From contig NZ_LMTI01000009.1 in assembly GCF_001510665.1 (NCBI RefSeq), positions 1 to 63,366 on the forward strand: DNA of 63,366 nt, given 5' to 3'. Origin of the DNA: Bacillus sp. FJAT-27445. Lineage in GTDB: Bacteria > Bacillota > Bacilli > Bacillales > Cytobacillaceae. Positions 19,401 to 31,402 of the stretch are shown one piece after another; within the stretch, counting starts at the first letter, position 1, and every line of letters starts with the position of its first letter. Under the pieces are notes generated by a model. That model saw nothing but the letters and a program-made list of their open reading frames with translations. It searched no databases and was not told where the DNA came from. The translations under genes were made by a program, and so were the position numbers.

Positions 19401-19425
19401 GCTCGCTGCCTAAGCGGGCTTTTTT
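19401..19425 (+). terminator. Intrinsic terminator after rplL
   Basis: GCTCGCT (19401-19407) and AGCGGGC (19413-19419, one G-U pair) flank a 5-base loop, with six T following. Confidence 0.88.
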
Positions 19426-19449
19426 CTGCTTTCCTTGGAGGTGGAATTG

Positions 19450-20052
19450 ATGGCGGATCATTATTATTCACGGAAGCCGCATGTTGAGAGTGCACCAAAG
19501 CATTGGGAGTATACACTGAGAAACGTTCGTTTCCGATTCAAGTCCGATAGCGGCGTTTTTTCAAAAAATGAAGTCGACTTTGGTTCAAGGTTGTTGATAG
19601 AAACATTTGTTTTGCCTGAACCAGCGGGGTCTCTTCTTGATGTTGGCTGCGGATACGGGCCTATTGGTTTAGCGCTCGCCAAGCAATATCCCGACCGAAC
19701 CGTACATATGGTCGATGTTAATGAACGTGCGCTTGAACTGGCAAAAGAAAATGCAAAGGCGAATGGGATTGAAAATACCCTGGTTTATGAAAGTGACAGA
19801 CTGTTTGGGGTGGAAGAGACGGGTTTTTCAGCAATTCTCACCAATCCCCCGATTCGGGCCGGCAAAAAAACCGTCCATGATATTTTCGCGCAGGCAAAGG
19901 AAAAGCTTGTGGCGAATGGCGAGTTGTGGGTGGTCATCCGGAAAAAGCAGGGAGCGCCATCCGCTTTAGAAAAGCTGAGTGAACTGTTCGGAGAAGTTGG
20001 GGTAGTCGAAAAGGAAAAGGGATACTTCATTATTAAAGCGAAAAACATTTGA
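19450..20052 (+). CDS. RsmC-like 16S rRNA guanine-N2 methyltransferase (YbxB)
   Basis: The 200-residue class I SAM methyltransferase has motif I LLDVGCGYGPIG near residue 60 and the base-methylating NPP motif (TNPPIRAGK) near residue 130, typical of the RsmC/YbxB group that modifies G1207 (E. coli numbering). I start at ATG 19450 because GGAGGTGGA ends 5-6 bases before it. It sits between rplL and rpoB as in B. subtilis. The target base is by homology. Confidence 0.9.
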   Translation: MADHYYSRKPHVESAPKHWEYTLRNVRFRFKSDSGVFSKNEVDFGSRLLIETFVLPEPAGSLLDVGCGYGPIGLALAKQYPDRTVHMVDVNERALELAKENAKANGIENTLVYESDRLFGVEETGFSAILTNPPIRAGKKTVHDIFAQAKEKLVANGELWVVIRKKQGAPSALEKLSELFGEVGVVEKEKGYFIIKAKNI

Positions 20053-20077
20053 CTCAAAAATGCCGCTATGTTAATAT
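20049..20077 (+). promoter_or_regulatory. SigA promoter of rpoBC, overlapping the ybxB stop codon
   Basis: TTGACT (20049-20054), 17 bases, TAATAT (20072-20077). The leader to rpoB is then about 265 nt; it holds a second weak pair (TTGTAA 20154, TATAAA 20180, spacer 20) and the 12-base palindrome GGACAGCTGTCC (20282-20293), which could form a small hairpin. No T-run terminator is seen in the leader. Confidence 0.8.
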
Positions 20078-20349
20078 TATAAAATGCCATTATCATATTT
20101 TCGGTACTATTTCCGAATGTCAAGCTTTTTTTTCACTTAGGAATAAACTTTCTTTGTAAAAGAAAGGAAGTTCCGATTGTATAAAATTGGTATAGGAAGG
20201 AAAAGATGACAAAATAATAGGTGAAAATGTGAAAAATGTGGTTTTTGCGTCAAAAACCCTTTTTCTTTTTTGTCTGTTGCGGGACAGCTGTCCAGCCGCA
20301 GGCTCCAAATAGAATTAAAATATAACTCTTGATTTGAGGGGTGAATCAG

Positions 20350-23300
20350 TTGACAGGTCAACTAGTTCAGTATGGACGACACCGCCAACGAAGAAGTTAC
20401 GCGCGAATCAGTGAAGTTTTAGAATTACCAAATCTTATTGAAATCCAAACCTCTTCTTATCAATGGTTTCTTGATGAGGGACTGCGTGAAATGTTCCAGG
20501 ATATTTCACCGATTGAAGACTTTACTGGTAACCTATCTCTAGAATTTATTGATTATAGCCTTGGCGATCCAAAATATTCCGTTGAGGAATCAAAGGAACG
20601 AGATGTGACATTTTCCGCACCACTGCGTGTAAAAGTGCGTCTCGTCAACAAAGAAACAGGGGAAGTAAAAGACCAGGATGTTTTCATGGGCGATTTCCCG
20701 CTAATGACTGAAACGGGCACCTTTGTCATTAATGGTGCAGAGCGTGTCATCGTTTCCCAGCTCGTCCGTTCCCCAAGCGTTTACTACAGCGGGAAAGTGG
20801 ACAAAAACGGGAAAAAAGGTTTTACAGCCACCGTTATTCCGAACCGCGGCGCCTGGCTTGAATATGAAACAGATGCCAAGGATGTCGTATACGTAAGGAT
20901 TGATCGTACCCGGAAGCTGCCAGTTACGGTTCTTTTGCGTGCACTCGGGTTCGGCTCTGATCAAGAAATCATCGATCTCATTGGCGACAATGAGTATATC
21001 CGCAATACACTTGAAAAAGACAATACCGACAGCATCGATAAGGCGCTACTTGAAATCTACGAAAGGCTTCGCCCAGGCGAACCGCCGACTGTAGATAATG
21101 CAAAGAGCCTCCTCGTTTCACGTTTCTTCGACCCTAAACGCTATGATTTGGCTAGTGTGGGACGATACAAAATCAACAAAAAACTTCATATAAAAAACCG
21201 CCTATTTGGCCAGCGCCTTGCAGAAGCATTGGTCGACCCGGAAACCGGTGAAATCATTGCAGAAGTTGGCACTTTGCTCGACCGCAGGAATCTTGACCGA
21301 ATCATCCCCCACCTGGAAAACAACATTAACATGGACAGTTACCAGCCGGGAGGCGGAGTGGTGGATGGGGATATTGTCCTCCAAGGCATCAAAATTTTTG
21401 CTCCAACCGATGATAACGAAAAAGTAATAAATGTTTTGAGCAATGCATATGTGCCTGAACAGATAAAAAACATTACTTCGGCAGATATCATTGCATCTAT
21501 TAGCTATTTCTTCAACCTGCTCCATGGTGTGGGTGATACTGACGATATCGACCACCTTGGAAACCGCCGTCTGCGCTCAGTAGGAGAACTGCTGCAAAAT
21601 CAGTTCCGTATCGGTCTGTCAAGGATGGAGCGGGTCGTCCGTGAGAGGATGTCAATCCAAGATACAGCGACCATCACTCCGCAGCAGCTAATCAATATCC
21701 GTCCGGTAATTGCGTCCATAAAAGAGTTCTTTGGAAGCTCTCAGCTTTCGCAATTTATGGACCAGACCAATCCGCTTGCAGAATTGACGCATAAACGCCG
21801 TCTTTCCGCATTGGGACCAGGCGGTTTGACACGTGAGCGAGCGGGCTTTGAGGTGCGTGACGTCCACTATTCCCACTATGGGCGTATGTGTCCGATTGAA
21901 ACGCCTGAGGGACCTAACATCGGATTGATCAACTCGCTTTCTTCATATGCAAAGGTTAACCGCTTTGGCTTTATTGAAACGCCATACCGCCGGGTAGATC
22001 CTGAAACCGGAAAAGTGACGGATCGCATTGATTACCTGACTGCGGATGAAGAGGACCTTTATGTAGTGGCCCAGGCCAACGCAAGGCTTAATGAAGACGG
22101 CTCGTTTATCGATGATGACATCGTGGCCCGTTTCCGAAGCGACAATACGGTTGTACCAAGAGAACGTGTTGATTACATGGATGTATCACCAAAGCAGGTT
22201 GTATCTGCGGCAACAGCATGCATTCCGTTCCTTGAAAATGATGACTCAAACCGTGCTCTTATGGGAGCGAACATGCAGCGACAAGCTGTTCCGCTAATGC
22301 AGCCGGAAGCTCCAAGGGTTGGTACAGGGATGGAGCACGTTTCCGCTAAAGATTCGGGTGCAGCAGTCATTTGCAAGCATGAAGGTATCGTTGAGCATGT
22401 TGAAGCCCGTGAGGTTTGGGTTCGCCGCTTTAAGGAAGTTGATGGCCAGGAGACTAAAGGCGACCTGGATAAGTACAGAATGCTAAAATTCATCCGTTCC
22501 AACCAGGGAACATGCTATAATCAGCGGCCGATTGTTTCGGTAGGAGATAGAGTAACAAAAGGCGAAATCCTTGCTGACGGCCCTTCAATGGAAAAAGGTG
22601 AGTTGGCACTTGGGCGAAACGTACTTGTCGCGTTCCTGAACTGGGACGGATACAATTACGAGGATGCCATTATCATGAGTGAACGCCTTGTAAAGGATGA
22701 TGTATATACATCCATCCATATTGAAGAATATGAATCTGAGTCCCGCGATACAAAGCTGGGACCTGAAGAAATAACTCGAGATATTCCGAACGTCGGGGAG
22801 GATGCTTTGCGTAACCTTGACGAACGCGGAATCATCCGTACAGGTGCGGAAGTTAGAGACGGCGACCTGCTTGTCGGTAAGGTTACCCCTAAAGGCGTGA
22901 CTGAACTGACAGCTGAAGAGCGGCTCCTTCATGCAATCTTCGGTGAAAAGGCCCGCGAAGTACGAGATACCTCGCTACGTGTACCACACGGCGGCGGAGG
23001 AATTGTCCTTGACGTTAAAGTATTCAACCGAGAAGACGGTGATGAGCTGCCTCCAGGAGTAAACCAGCTTGTCCGAGTGTATATCGTCCAAAAACGTAAA
23101 ATCTCCGAAGGGGATAAGATGGCTGGACGACACGGAAACAAAGGGGTAATCTCCCGTATTCTTCCGGAAGAGGATATGCCGTACCTTCCAGACGGCACCC
23201 CGGTGGACATCATGCTTAACCCACTGGGCGTACCTTCCCGTATGAATATCGGTCAGGTGCTTGAACTCCATCTTGGAATGGCAGCTAGGGAACTTGGAAT

Positions 23301-23910
23301 TCATGTTGCGTCGCCTGTATTTGACGGTGCGACCGAGGAAGATGTCTGGGCAACGATTGAAGAAGCCGGAATGGCGCGCGATGCAAAAACCGTCCTCTAC
23401 GACGGTCGTTCAGGCGAGCCGTTTGATAACAGAGTTTCTGTCGGTGTCATGTATATGATCAAGCTTGCCCACATGGTTGACGATAAGTTGCATGCCCGTT
23501 CCACAGGTCCTTACTCGCTTGTTACCCAGCAGCCGCTCGGCGGAAAGGCACAATTTGGCGGCCAGCGTTTCGGGGAGATGGAGGTTTGGGCGCTTGAGGC
23601 GTATGGGGCAGCCTATACACTTCAGGAAATCCTTACTGTCAAGTCCGATGATGTGGTCGGCCGTGTGAAAACATACGAGGCAATTGTCAAAGGTGAGAAC
23701 GTACCGGAACCAGGTGTTCCTGAGTCGTTTAAGGTATTAATTAAAGAACTTCAGAGCCTTGGCCTGGATGTAAAAATCCTGTCCGGCGATGAAGAGGAAA
23801 TAGAGATGCGCGACTTAGAAGACGATGATGAAATGCAGCAGGTTGATACATTGACGATTGCTCCGGAAGCACAGAGCATCGAGTCGGAAAAAGTAGGTTC
23901 GAAAGAGTAA
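20350..23910 (+). CDS. rpoB: RNA polymerase subunit beta
   Basis: The 1186-residue catalytic subunit begins [21 protein letters not shown], as in B. subtilis. I choose the TTG at 20350, since GAGGGG lies 8 bases upstream; a GTG 9 bases earlier overlaps that site. The rifampicin-region residues read [32 protein letters not shown], i.e. with the usual sensitive-type amino acids. The Gram-positive acidic C-terminal tail ([10 protein letters not shown]) is present. Confidence 0.98.
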   Translation: MTGQLVQYGRHRQRRSYARISEVLELPNLIEIQTSSYQWFLDEGLREMFQDISPIEDFTGNLSLEFIDYSLGDPKYSVEESKERDVTFSAPLRVKVRLVNKETGEVKDQDVFMGDFPLMTETGTFVINGAERVIVSQLVRSPSVYYSGKVDKNGKKGFTATVIPNRGAWLEYETDAKDVVYVRIDRTRKLPVTVLLRALGFGSDQEIIDLIGDNEYIRNTLEKDNTDSIDKALLEIYERLRPGEPPTVDNAKSLLVSRFFDPKRYDLASVGRYKINKKLHIKNRLFGQRLAEALVDPETGEIIAEVGTLLDRRNLDRIIPHLENNINMDSYQPGGGVVDGDIVLQGIKIFAPTDDNEKVINVLSNAYVPEQIKNITSADIIASISYFFNLLHGVGDTDDIDHLGNRRLRSVGELLQNQFRIGLSRMERVVRERMSIQDTATITPQQLINIRPVIASIKEFFGSSQLSQFMDQTNPLAELTHKRRLSALGPGGLTRERAGFEVRDVHYSHYGRMCPIETPEGPNIGLINSLSSYAKVNRFGFIETPYRRVDPETGKVTDRIDYLTADEEDLYVVAQANARLNEDGSFIDDDIVARFRSDNTVVPRERVDYMDVSPKQVVSAATACIPFLENDDSNRALMGANMQRQAVPLMQPEAPRVGTGMEHVSAKDSGAAVICKHEGIVEHVEAREVWVRRFKEVDGQETKGDLDKYRMLKFIRSNQGTCYNQRPIVSVGDRVTKGEILADGPSMEKGELALGRNVLVAFLNWDGYNYEDAIIMSERLVKDDVYTSIHIEEYESESRDTKLGPEEITRDIPNVGEDALRNLDERGIIRTGAEVRDGDLLVGKVTPKGVTELTAEERLLHAIFGEKAREVRDTSLRVPHGGGGIVLDVKVFNREDGDELPPGVNQLVRVYIVQKRKISEGDKMAGRHGNKGVISRILPEEDMPYLPDGTPVDIMLNPLGVPSRMNIGQVLELHLGMAARELGIHVASPVFDGATEEDVWATIEEAGMARDAKTVLYDGRSGEPFDNRVSVGVMYMIKLAHMVDDKLHARSTGPYSLVTQQPLGGKAQFGGQRFGEMEVWALEAYGAAYTLQEILTVKSDDVVGRVKTYEAIVKGENVPEPGVPESFKVLIKELQSLGLDVKILSGDEEEIEMRDLEDDDEMQQVDTLTIAPEAQSIESEKVGSKE

Positions 23911-23922
23911 CTCCATAATAGT

Positions 23923-23945
23923 CCGGGTGCCAATTCGGCGCCCGG
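23923..23945 (+). other. Strong hairpin between rpoB and rpoC
   Basis: CCGGGTGCC (23923-23931) pairs perfectly with GGCGCCCGG (23937-23945; one G-U) over a 5-base loop. No T-run follows, so it is not a standard terminator; it may be an mRNA processing or stability element in this 90-base spacer. Confidence 0.75.
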
Positions 23946-24000
23946 CGGGGTTATGTCAGCTACAGGGTAAAACCTGGAGATTAAAAGGGAGGTAGGCCCC

Positions 24001-27000
24001 TTGCTGGATGTTAATAATTTTGAGTATATGAAAATCGGCCTTGCATCGCCGGACAAGATTCGTTCTTGGTCCTTTGGTGAAGTCAAGAAGCCGGAAACAA
24101 TCAACTATCGTACATTAAAACCAGAGAAAGACGGCCTTTTCTGTGAAAGGATTTTCGGTCCGACAAAGGACTGGGAGTGCCATTGCGGAAAGTACAAGCG
24201 CGTCCGATATAAGGGAGTCGTCTGTGACCGATGCGGTGTTGAAGTAACACGAGCAAAAGTACGCCGTGAACGGATGGGTCATATCGAGCTTGCCGCACCT
24301 GTTTCCCATATATGGTATTTCAAAGGAATCCCGAGCAGGATGGGGCTTGTTCTTGACATGTCTCCGCGGGCACTTGAGGAAGTTATCTATTTCGCTTCCT
24401 ATGTTGTAACGGAATCCGGGGATACAGCCCTTGAAAAGAAGCAGCTTTTATCCGAAAAGGAATACCGAGCATACCGCGAAAAGTACGGAAATAAGTTCCA
24501 GGCTTCCATGGGGGCTGAAGCAATTCGCAAGCTCCTTCAGGACATTGACCTGAACAAAGAAGCTGAGTCATTAAAAGAAGAATTAAAGACTGCCCAAGGC
24601 CAGCGCCGCACACGCGCAATCAAACGCCTTGAGGTGATAGAAGCATTCCGCGGATCGGGCAATGAACCGTCTTGGATGGTCTTAGATGTCCTTCCTGTCA
24701 TTCCGCCAGAACTTCGCCCCATGGTCCAACTAGATGGAGGCCGCTTTGCGACATCCGACCTGAATGACCTTTACCGCCGTGTAATCAACCGGAACAACCG
24801 TCTGAAGCGATTACTCGACCTGGGAGCTCCAAGCATTATTGTACAAAATGAGAAACGGATGCTGCAGGAAGCTGTTGATGCATTAATCGACAACGGCCGA
24901 CGTGGGCGCCCTGTAACGGGGCCGGGCAACCGTCCGTTGAAATCCCTCTCCCACATGCTGAAGGGAAAACAAGGACGTTTCCGCCAAAACCTTCTTGGAA
25001 AGCGTGTTGACTACTCAGGCCGTTCGGTTATCGTCGTAGGGCCGAACCTGAAGATGTATCAGTGCGGGCTTCCAAAGGAAATGGCGCTTGAATTGTTCAA
25101 GCCTTTTGTTATGAAAGAGCTTGTTGAGAAGGGACTTGCCCATAACATCAAATCCGCCAAGCGGAAAATTGAGCGCGTACAGCCTGAGGTTTGGGATGTG
25201 CTTGAAGAAGTCATTCGCGAGCATCCTGTTCTGCTAAACCGCGCACCAACGCTTCATAGACTTGGAATCCAGGCATTTGAGCCGACGCTTGTCGAGGGAC
25301 GGGCAATCCGCCTTCACCCGCTTGTATGTACTGCATACAACGCGGACTTCGACGGTGACCAGATGGCTGTGCACGTACCGCTTTCTGCAGAGGCACAGGC
25401 TGAAGCACGCCTCTTGATGCTTGCGGCTCAAAACATTCTTAACCCTAAAGATGGCAAGCCGGTCGTAACACCTTCCCAGGACATGGTATTGGGTAACTAT
25501 TACCTAACCTTGGAACGCGATGGCGCCATCGGCGAAGGCTTGATCTTCAAAGATACGAACGAAGCGCTTATTGCCTACCAAAATGGCTATGCGCATTTGC
25601 ATACACGAGTTGCTGTACATGCAGGTTCGCTTCATAATGAAACGTTTACTGAAGAACAGAACCAGCAGCTCTTGCTCACGACAGTCGGAAAGCTCATATT
25701 CAATGAAATTTTGCCGAAGTCGTTCCCTTATATCAATGAACCGACAAAGCATAATCTCGAAGTAAAGACGCCGGAAATATACTTTGTCGAAAAGGGAGCT
25801 GACGTCCGAGCAAGAATAAAGGAAATGTCGCTAGTTGAGCCGTTTAAAAAGAAAATCCTTGGGAACATCATTGCTGAGGTATTTAAACGCTTCAAAATTA
25901 CTGAAACATCGAAAATGCTTGACCGAATGAAGGATCTCGGCTTCAAGTATTCGACAAAAGCAGGGATTACGGTCGGTGTCGCCGACATCGTCGTCCTCAG
26001 TGAAAAAGAAGAAATCCTCACCGATGCTCAAAACAGGGTGGATAATGTCCAGAAGCAATTCAGGCGCGGCTTGATTACTGAAGATGAACGGTATGACCGT
26101 GTTATTTCCATCTGGAGCCAGGCGAAAGATACCATTCAGGGCAAGCTGATGCAGTCCCTTAATAAAACGAATCCGATCTTCATGATGAGTGATTCCGGAG
26201 CGCGTGGTAATGCGTCCAACTTCACTCAGCTCGCGGGTATGCGTGGTATGATGGCCAACCCGGCTGGACGGATTATCGAGTTGCCAATCAAATCTTCCTT
26301 CCGCGAAGGTTTGACGGTATTGGAATACTTTATATCGACGCACGGTGCGCGTAAAGGCCTTGCTGATACAGCCCTTAAAACGGCTGACTCCGGCTACCTT
26401 ACACGCCGCCTTGTCGATGTTGCCCAGGATGTCATTGTCCGCGACGACGATTGCGGAACGGACCGCGGTTTAAAAATTCGCGCCCTAAAGGATGGCACAG
26501 AAGTCATCGAACCGCTTGATGAACGTTTAATTGGCCGATATGCCAGAAGGAATATCAAACATCCTGAAACAGGAGAAATCATTGTTCCGGAAAACGGTCT
26601 GATTACAGAAGACCTGGCAGTCGAAGTCATAGAAGCAGGCATCGAGGAAGTACAAATCCGATCGGCATTCACATGTAATACGCGCCATGGCGTATGTAAA
26701 AAATGTTATGGACGCAACCTTGCAACAGGCCAGGAAGTGGAAGTGGGCGAAGCTGTCGGTATCATTGCGGCCCAGTCAATCGGGGAACCGGGAACCCAGC
26801 TAACCATGCGTACGTTCCATACTGGCGGGGTAGCAGGGGATGATATCACCCAAGGTTTGCCGCGTATCCAGGAGCTTTTCGAAGCACGGAACCCGAAAGG
26901 CCAGGCAGTCATTGCCGAATTGGAAGGTGTCGTTGTCGGAATCAACGAAGGGCGTGACCGCCAACAGGAAATTATTGTCCAAGGAGAGGTTGAATCCAGG

Positions 27001-27594
27001 ACCTATACAGCTCCTTACACAGCAAGGCTTAAGGTGGCAGTCAACGACAAAGTTTACCGCGGCCAGGACCTTACTGAAGGTTCAATCGATCCAAAAGAGC
27101 TATTGAAAGTAACCGATGTCGGCAACGTCCAGGAGTACCTGCTCCGAGAAGTGCAGAAGGTTTACCGGATGCAGGGCGTTGAAATTGGTGACAAGCACAT
27201 CGAGGTTATGGTTCGCCAGATGCTTCGGAAGATTAGGATTATCGATGCGGGTGAAACCGATGTCCTTCCGGGAATGCTTCTTGACATCCATCAATTTACC
27301 GATGCGAACGAGAAAGCTCTTTTAAATGGCAAAATGCCTGCAACAGGGCGTCCGGTCCTTCTTGGTATCACGAAGGCTTCACTTGAGACAGACTCATTCT
27401 TGTCAGCCGCTTCCTTCCAGGAAACAACACGCGTGCTTACTGATGCTGCCATTAAAGGCAAGCGAGATGAATTGCTCGGGCTTAAGGAAAACGTCATAAT
27501 CGGGAAGTTGATTCCGGCTGGAACTGGGATGCAGCGTTACCGCAAGGCGGAACCAATCCTTCAGCAGGAAGAAGAAGGTATCGTAATCGAATAA
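24001..27594 (+). CDS. rpoC: RNA polymerase subunit beta'
   Basis: The 1197-residue subunit has the N-terminal zinc ribbon ([20 protein letters not shown], cysteines near 60-78), the catalytic [12 protein letters not shown] motif near residue 450 that holds Mg, and the second zinc site with the C..C-x-KC pattern near residue 900. The TTG start at 24001 matches the B. subtilis rpoC start ([10 protein letters not shown]) and has GGGAGGTAG upstream. A terminator follows. Confidence 0.98.
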   Translation: MLDVNNFEYMKIGLASPDKIRSWSFGEVKKPETINYRTLKPEKDGLFCERIFGPTKDWECHCGKYKRVRYKGVVCDRCGVEVTRAKVRRERMGHIELAAPVSHIWYFKGIPSRMGLVLDMSPRALEEVIYFASYVVTESGDTALEKKQLLSEKEYRAYREKYGNKFQASMGAEAIRKLLQDIDLNKEAESLKEELKTAQGQRRTRAIKRLEVIEAFRGSGNEPSWMVLDVLPVIPPELRPMVQLDGGRFATSDLNDLYRRVINRNNRLKRLLDLGAPSIIVQNEKRMLQEAVDALIDNGRRGRPVTGPGNRPLKSLSHMLKGKQGRFRQNLLGKRVDYSGRSVIVVGPNLKMYQCGLPKEMALELFKPFVMKELVEKGLAHNIKSAKRKIERVQPEVWDVLEEVIREHPVLLNRAPTLHRLGIQAFEPTLVEGRAIRLHPLVCTAYNADFDGDQMAVHVPLSAEAQAEARLLMLAAQNILNPKDGKPVVTPSQDMVLGNYYLTLERDGAIGEGLIFKDTNEALIAYQNGYAHLHTRVAVHAGSLHNETFTEEQNQQLLLTTVGKLIFNEILPKSFPYINEPTKHNLEVKTPEIYFVEKGADVRARIKEMSLVEPFKKKILGNIIAEVFKRFKITETSKMLDRMKDLGFKYSTKAGITVGVADIVVLSEKEEILTDAQNRVDNVQKQFRRGLITEDERYDRVISIWSQAKDTIQGKLMQSLNKTNPIFMMSDSGARGNASNFTQLAGMRGMMANPAGRIIELPIKSSFREGLTVLEYFISTHGARKGLADTALKTADSGYLTRRLVDVAQDVIVRDDDCGTDRGLKIRALKDGTEVIEPLDERLIGRYARRNIKHPETGEIIVPENGLITEDLAVEVIEAGIEEVQIRSAFTCNTRHGVCKKCYGRNLATGQEVEVGEAVGIIAAQSIGEPGTQLTMRTFHTGGVAGDDITQGLPRIQELFEARNPKGQAVIAELEGVVVGINEGRDRQQEIIVQGEVESRTYTAPYTARLKVAVNDKVYRGQDLTEGSIDPKELLKVTDVGNVQEYLLREVQKVYRMQGVEIGDKHIEVMVRQMLRKIRIIDAGETDVLPGMLLDIHQFTDANEKALLNGKMPATGRPVLLGITKASLETDSFLSAASFQETTRVLTDAAIKGKRDELLGLKENVIIGKLIPAGTGMQRYRKAEPILQQEEEGIVIE

Positions 27595-27625
27595 GAAGGC
27601 GGCGAGCTTTCTTATTTGTAAATCG

Positions 27626-27657
27626 CGGCACCAGTCAAAGGGCTGGTGCCGTTTTTT
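27626..27657 (+). terminator. Intrinsic terminator after rpoC
   Basis: CGGCACCAG pairs perfectly with CTGGTGCCG over an 8-base loop, then six T. Confidence 0.92.
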
Positions 27658-27689
27658 AAGATTTATTTTTAAAATTAAAGCGAGATTAG

Positions 27690-27718
27690 TTGACATCCAT
27701 TTTTTATGATGGTAATAT
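27690..27718 (+). promoter_or_regulatory. SigA promoter of the rplGB-rpsL-rpsG-fusA-tuf operon
   Basis: TTGACA (27690-27695), 17 bases, TAATAT (27713-27718). The same spacing and -10 variant are seen before rplJ and rpoB. Confidence 0.87.
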
Positions 27719-27763
27719 AGCAAAGGTGCTCCTATTTACCTGTAACTTTGGAGGATATGAGCT

Positions 27764-28012
27764 ATGTCTTATGAAAAAGTTTTGCAGGCCAGGAAACTGC
27801 TGATAGGAACAAAGCAGGCAGTCAGAGCACTTGAAGAAGGAACCGCTAGTGAGCTGGTTGTAGCAGCGGACGCTGACCCGAAATTAACGGCAGCAGCCGT
27901 TGAAGCAGCCAATGATCTGGGCGTGCCAGTTCTGCAGGTTGATTCGATGAAAAAACTCGGTAAAGCCAGCGGGATTAAAGTGGGAACTTCGGCTGTCGCA
28001 ATAATCCGTTAA
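27764..28012 (+). CDS. rplGB: L7Ae-like K-turn RNA-binding protein YbxF (ribosomal L7Ae family)
   Basis: This 82-residue L7Ae/L30e-fold protein has the typical [24 protein letters not shown] and [18 protein letters not shown] segments that contact kink-turn RNA. In B. subtilis YbxF binds K-turns and associates with ribosomes. TTTGGAGGATATGAGCT precedes the ATG. It is first in the str operon. Confidence 0.93.
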   Translation: MSYEKVLQARKLLIGTKQAVRALEEGTASELVVAADADPKLTAAAVEAANDLGVPVLQVDSMKKLGKASGIKVGTSAVAIIR

Positions 28013-28112
28013 AAACTGTTTTTGCAGATGCTGCTGCAAGAACTTTGTTTTTGCCAAAAAAAGAACCACCTGGATGTGTGGGTCTACAAATGTCGTGAAG
28101 GGAGGAAAAAAC

Positions 28113-28535
28113 ATGCCTACAATTAACCAATTAGTGCGCAAGCCTCGTAAATCTACTGAGGAAACATCAAAATCTCCTGCGCTTAATAAAGGTTACAACA
28201 GCTTCAAAAAATCACAAACCAACGTAACATCACCACAAAAACGCGGTGTTTGCACCCGTGTTGGTACGATGACTCCAAAGAAACCAAACTCAGCGCTTCG
28301 TAAATATGCTCGTGTGCGTTTGACAAATGGTATCGAGGTAACTGCTTACATTCCTGGTATCGGTCACAACCTTCAAGAACACAGTGTTGTTCTTATCCGT
28401 GGAGGCCGTGTAAAAGACTTGCCGGGTGTTCGTTACCACATCGTTCGTGGCGCGCTTGATACGGCTGGAGTTAACAACCGTATGCAAAGTCGTTCCAAAT
28501 ACGGTACGAAGCGTCCAAAAGCAGCTAAAAAATAA
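28113..28535 (+). CDS. rpsL: 30S ribosomal protein S12
   Basis: The 140-residue decoding-centre protein has the conserved [15 protein letters not shown] loop (K56/K57, the streptomycin-relevant lysines in wild-type form) and the [10 protein letters not shown] loop. Two short charged stretches near the N terminus (RKSTEETSK) are the variable Gram-positive insertion. ATG 28113 follows GGGAGGAAAAAAC. Confidence 0.97.
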   Translation: MPTINQLVRKPRKSTEETSKSPALNKGYNSFKKSQTNVTSPQKRGVCTRVGTMTPKKPNSALRKYARVRLTNGIEVTAYIPGIGHNLQEHSVVLIRGGRVKDLPGVRYHIVRGALDTAGVNNRMQSRSKYGTKRPKAAKK

Positions 28536-28579
28536 TAACCTTAACCTAAATAGAAGATTTTCTGAAAGGAGGAAAAAAT

Positions 28580-29050
28580 ATGCCTCGTAAAGGTCCTGTT
28601 GCAAAAAGAGACGTTTTGCCAGATCCGCTTTACAATTCAAAGCTAGTTACCCGCCTGATCAACAAAATGATGATCGACGGTAAAAGAGGTACATCCCAGG
28701 CCATTCTTTACAATGCATTCGATATCATCCGTGAGCGTTCAGGAAAAGAGCCTATGGAAGTGTTTGATGCAGCGCTAAAGAATATTATGCCTGTTCTTGA
28801 AGTAAAAGCCCGCCGTGTAGGTGGCGCGAACTACCAGGTTCCAATCGAGGTGCGCCCAGACCGACGTACTACTCTAGGTCTTCGCTGGTTGGTAAACTAC
28901 GCAAGGCTTCGTGGTGAAAAGACAATGGAACAGCGTCTTGCCAATGAAATCCTTGATGCAGCAAACAACAGTGGCGCATCTGTTAAGAAGCGTGAAGATA
29001 CGCATAAAATGGCTGAAGCTAACAAAGCATTCGCACATTACCGTTGGTAA
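28580..29050 (+). CDS. rpsG: 30S ribosomal protein S7
   Basis: The 156-residue 3'-major-domain organiser starts [23 protein letters not shown] as expected; the conserved [16 protein letters not shown] motif lies near residue 75. GAAAGGAGGAAAAAAT is the ribosome site. In E. coli S7 represses this operon; whether that holds here is unknown. Confidence 0.97.
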   Translation: MPRKGPVAKRDVLPDPLYNSKLVTRLINKMMIDGKRGTSQAILYNAFDIIRERSGKEPMEVFDAALKNIMPVLEVKARRVGGANYQVPIEVRPDRRTTLGLRWLVNYARLRGEKTMEQRLANEILDAANNSGASVKKREDTHKMAEANKAFAHYRW

Positions 29051-29109
29051 AATAATACTGTTTGAGCACCCGCAATGGGTCCTTAAACAAGACAAGCTAG
29101 ATAGAACAA

Positions 29110-29142
29110 TACCTGGCCGGGCGAGCTCCCCGGCTTCAGGTA
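29110..29142 (+). other. Hairpin in the rpsG-fusA spacer
   Basis: TACCTG (29110-29115) pairs with CAGGTA (29137-29142), and inside it CCGGG with CCCGG. No T-run follows. It sits in a 155-base gap between rpsG and fusA and could be a processing or partial attenuation site. Confidence 0.65.
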
Positions 29143-29205
29143 CAGTTTCCGCATAGCTGATGGACGGATCTCTAAAACACTCATACAAGGAAGGAGAAAG
29201 ACCCA

Positions 29206-31287
29206 ATGGCAAGAGAGTTCTCCTTGAAAAATACCCGTAATATCGGCATCATGGCCCATATCGATGCGGGAAAGACAACTACAACAGAACGCGTCCTTTA
29301 TTATACTGGACGTATCCATAAAATTGGCGAAACTCACGAAGGTGCTGCCCAGATGGACTGGATGGAGCAGGAGCAAGAGCGTGGAATCACGATCACTTCC
29401 GCTGCAACCACTGCACAGTGGAAAGGCCACCGCGTAAATATCATTGACACCCCTGGACACGTAGACTTCACTGTTGAGGTTGAGCGTTCCTTGCGTGTAC
29501 TCGATGGTGCGGTAGCAGTACTCGATGCCCAGTCAGGCGTTGAGCCGCAAACCGAAACAGTATGGCGCCAGGCTACTACTTACGGAGTTCCGCGAGTAGT
29601 GTTCGTAAATAAAATGGATAAGATTGGTGCTGACTTCCTATATTCTGTAGGGACACTGCATGACCGCCTACAGGCGAATGCTCATCCTATCCAGCTTCCA
29701 ATTGGTGCTGAGGATAAGTTTGAAGGAATCATTGATCTTGTAGAAATGAAAGCTACTTTCTATGGCAATGATACCGGTACAGATATTGAAGTCCGCGAAA
29801 TTCCAGAAGAGTACCTCCCTCAAGCGGAAGAATACCGCGAAAAGTTAATCGAAGCGGTTGCTGAGCTTGACGAAGAACTTATGGAAAAATACCTTGGCGG
29901 AGAAGAGCTTACGATTGAAGAAATCAAAGCTGCCATCCGTAAAGGCACAAATTCTGTTGAATTCTACCCTGTTATTTGCGGTTCCGCATTTAAAAACAAG
30001 GGTGTTCAATTAATGCTTGATGCAGTAATCGACTATCTTCCATCTCCTCTTGACGTACCTGCAATCAATGGACATGTTCCTGGTGAGGAAGATGTAATTA
30101 TTGAAAAGCACTCAAGCGATGAAGAGCCATTCGCAGCACTTGCATTTAAAGTTATGACTGACCCTTATGTGGGTAAACTAACGTTCTTCCGTGTTTACTC
30201 CGGTACTTTAGAAGCTGGATCCTATGTCCAGAACTCTACTAAAGGAAAGCGTGAGCGTGTTGGACGTATTCTGCAAATGCATGCTAACAGCCGCCAAGAA
30301 ATCTCGAAGGTTTATTCGGGTGATATTGCTGCAGCCGTTGGCTTAAAGGATACTACTACAGGGGACACATTGTGCGACGACAAGAGTCCTGTTATTCTTG
30401 AGTCCATGAATTTCCCTGAACCGGTTATCCAGCTTTCCGTGGAGCCTAAGTCCAAAGCGGACCAGGATAAAATGTCCACTGCATTGCAAAAGCTCCAGGA
30501 AGAGGATCCTACCTTCCGTGCACATACTGACCAGGAAACTGGACAGGTTATTATTGCGGGTATGGGTGAGCTTCACTTGGATATCCTCGTTGACCGTATG
30601 CGCCGGGAGTTCAAGGTAGAAGCAAACGTGGGTGCTCCTCAGGTTGCCTACCGTGAAACATTCCGCGATTCTGCACAGGTTGAAGGCAAATTTGCCCGCC
30701 AATCCGGTGGACGTGGACAATACGGACACGTTTGGATTGAGTTCTCTCCAAACGAAGAAGGAAAAGGCTTTGAATTCGTAAACGGAATCGTTGGCGGTGT
30801 CGTTCCTCGTGAATACGTGCCAGCCGTACAAGCAGGTCTTGAAGATGCCCTTGATAGAGGTGTTCTTGCCGGTTATCCGTTAGTAGATATCAAAGCAAAA
30901 CTGTTTGATGGATCCTACCATGATGTAGACTCCTCTGAAATGGCGTTTAAAATTGCCGCTTCCATGGCGCTTAAGAATGCAGCTTCCAAGTGTAAGCCTG
31001 TTATCCTTGAGCCAGTCATGAAGGTAGAGGTTGTTATTCCTGAGGAATACCTCGGCGACATCATGGGACAAATCACTTCCCGCCGCGGACGTGTTGAAGG
31101 TATGGACGCACGTGGGAATGCCCAGGTAGTCCGTGCAATGGTACCTCTTTCAGAAATGTTCGGTTATGCAACTTCCCTTCGTTCCAGCACACAGGGACGC
31201 GGTGTATTCTCAATGCACTTCGACCACTACGAAGAAGTTCCTAAATCGATCTCAGAGGAAATCATCAAAAAAAATAAAGGTGAATAA
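29206..31287 (+). CDS. fusA: Elongation factor G
   Basis: The 693-residue translocase has the GTPase P-loop [13 protein letters not shown] near residue 17, DTPGH near 81 and NKMD near 135, then domains II-V. It drives tRNA-mRNA translocation and, with RRF, ribosome recycling. AAGGAAGGAG precedes the ATG. Confidence 0.98.
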   Translation: MAREFSLKNTRNIGIMAHIDAGKTTTTERVLYYTGRIHKIGETHEGAAQMDWMEQEQERGITITSAATTAQWKGHRVNIIDTPGHVDFTVEVERSLRVLDGAVAVLDAQSGVEPQTETVWRQATTYGVPRVVFVNKMDKIGADFLYSVGTLHDRLQANAHPIQLPIGAEDKFEGIIDLVEMKATFYGNDTGTDIEVREIPEEYLPQAEEYREKLIEAVAELDEELMEKYLGGEELTIEEIKAAIRKGTNSVEFYPVICGSAFKNKGVQLMLDAVIDYLPSPLDVPAINGHVPGEEDVIIEKHSSDEEPFAALAFKVMTDPYVGKLTFFRVYSGTLEAGSYVQNSTKGKRERVGRILQMHANSRQEISKVYSGDIAAAVGLKDTTTGDTLCDDKSPVILESMNFPEPVIQLSVEPKSKADQDKMSTALQKLQEEDPTFRAHTDQETGQVIIAGMGELHLDILVDRMRREFKVEANVGAPQVAYRETFRDSAQVEGKFARQSGGRGQYGHVWIEFSPNEEGKGFEFVNGIVGGVVPREYVPAVQAGLEDALDRGVLAGYPLVDIKAKLFDGSYHDVDSSEMAFKIAASMALKNAASKCKPVILEPVMKVEVVIPEEYLGDIMGQITSRRGRVEGMDARGNAQVVRAMVPLSEMFGYATSLRSSTQGRGVFSMHFDHYEEVPKSISEEIIKKNKGE

Positions 31288-31331
31288 TTGATTTTCACCT
31301 TTCAATCAAGTATAACTACTATGTAAGCATA

Positions 31332-31359
31332 GGCTGAGGCAGGCTTGCCTTCCTCGGCC
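31332..31359 (+). other. Hairpin in the fusA-tuf spacer
   Basis: GGC-GAGG-AGGC and GCCT-CCTC-GCC pair with two single mismatches around a tiny loop. No T-run follows. Possible processing or stability element upstream of tuf; no promoter is clear in the spacer. Confidence 0.6.
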
Positions 31360-31402
31360 CCTAATAATACTTAACTTTTTAAAATTAAAGGAGGAAATCC
31401 TA

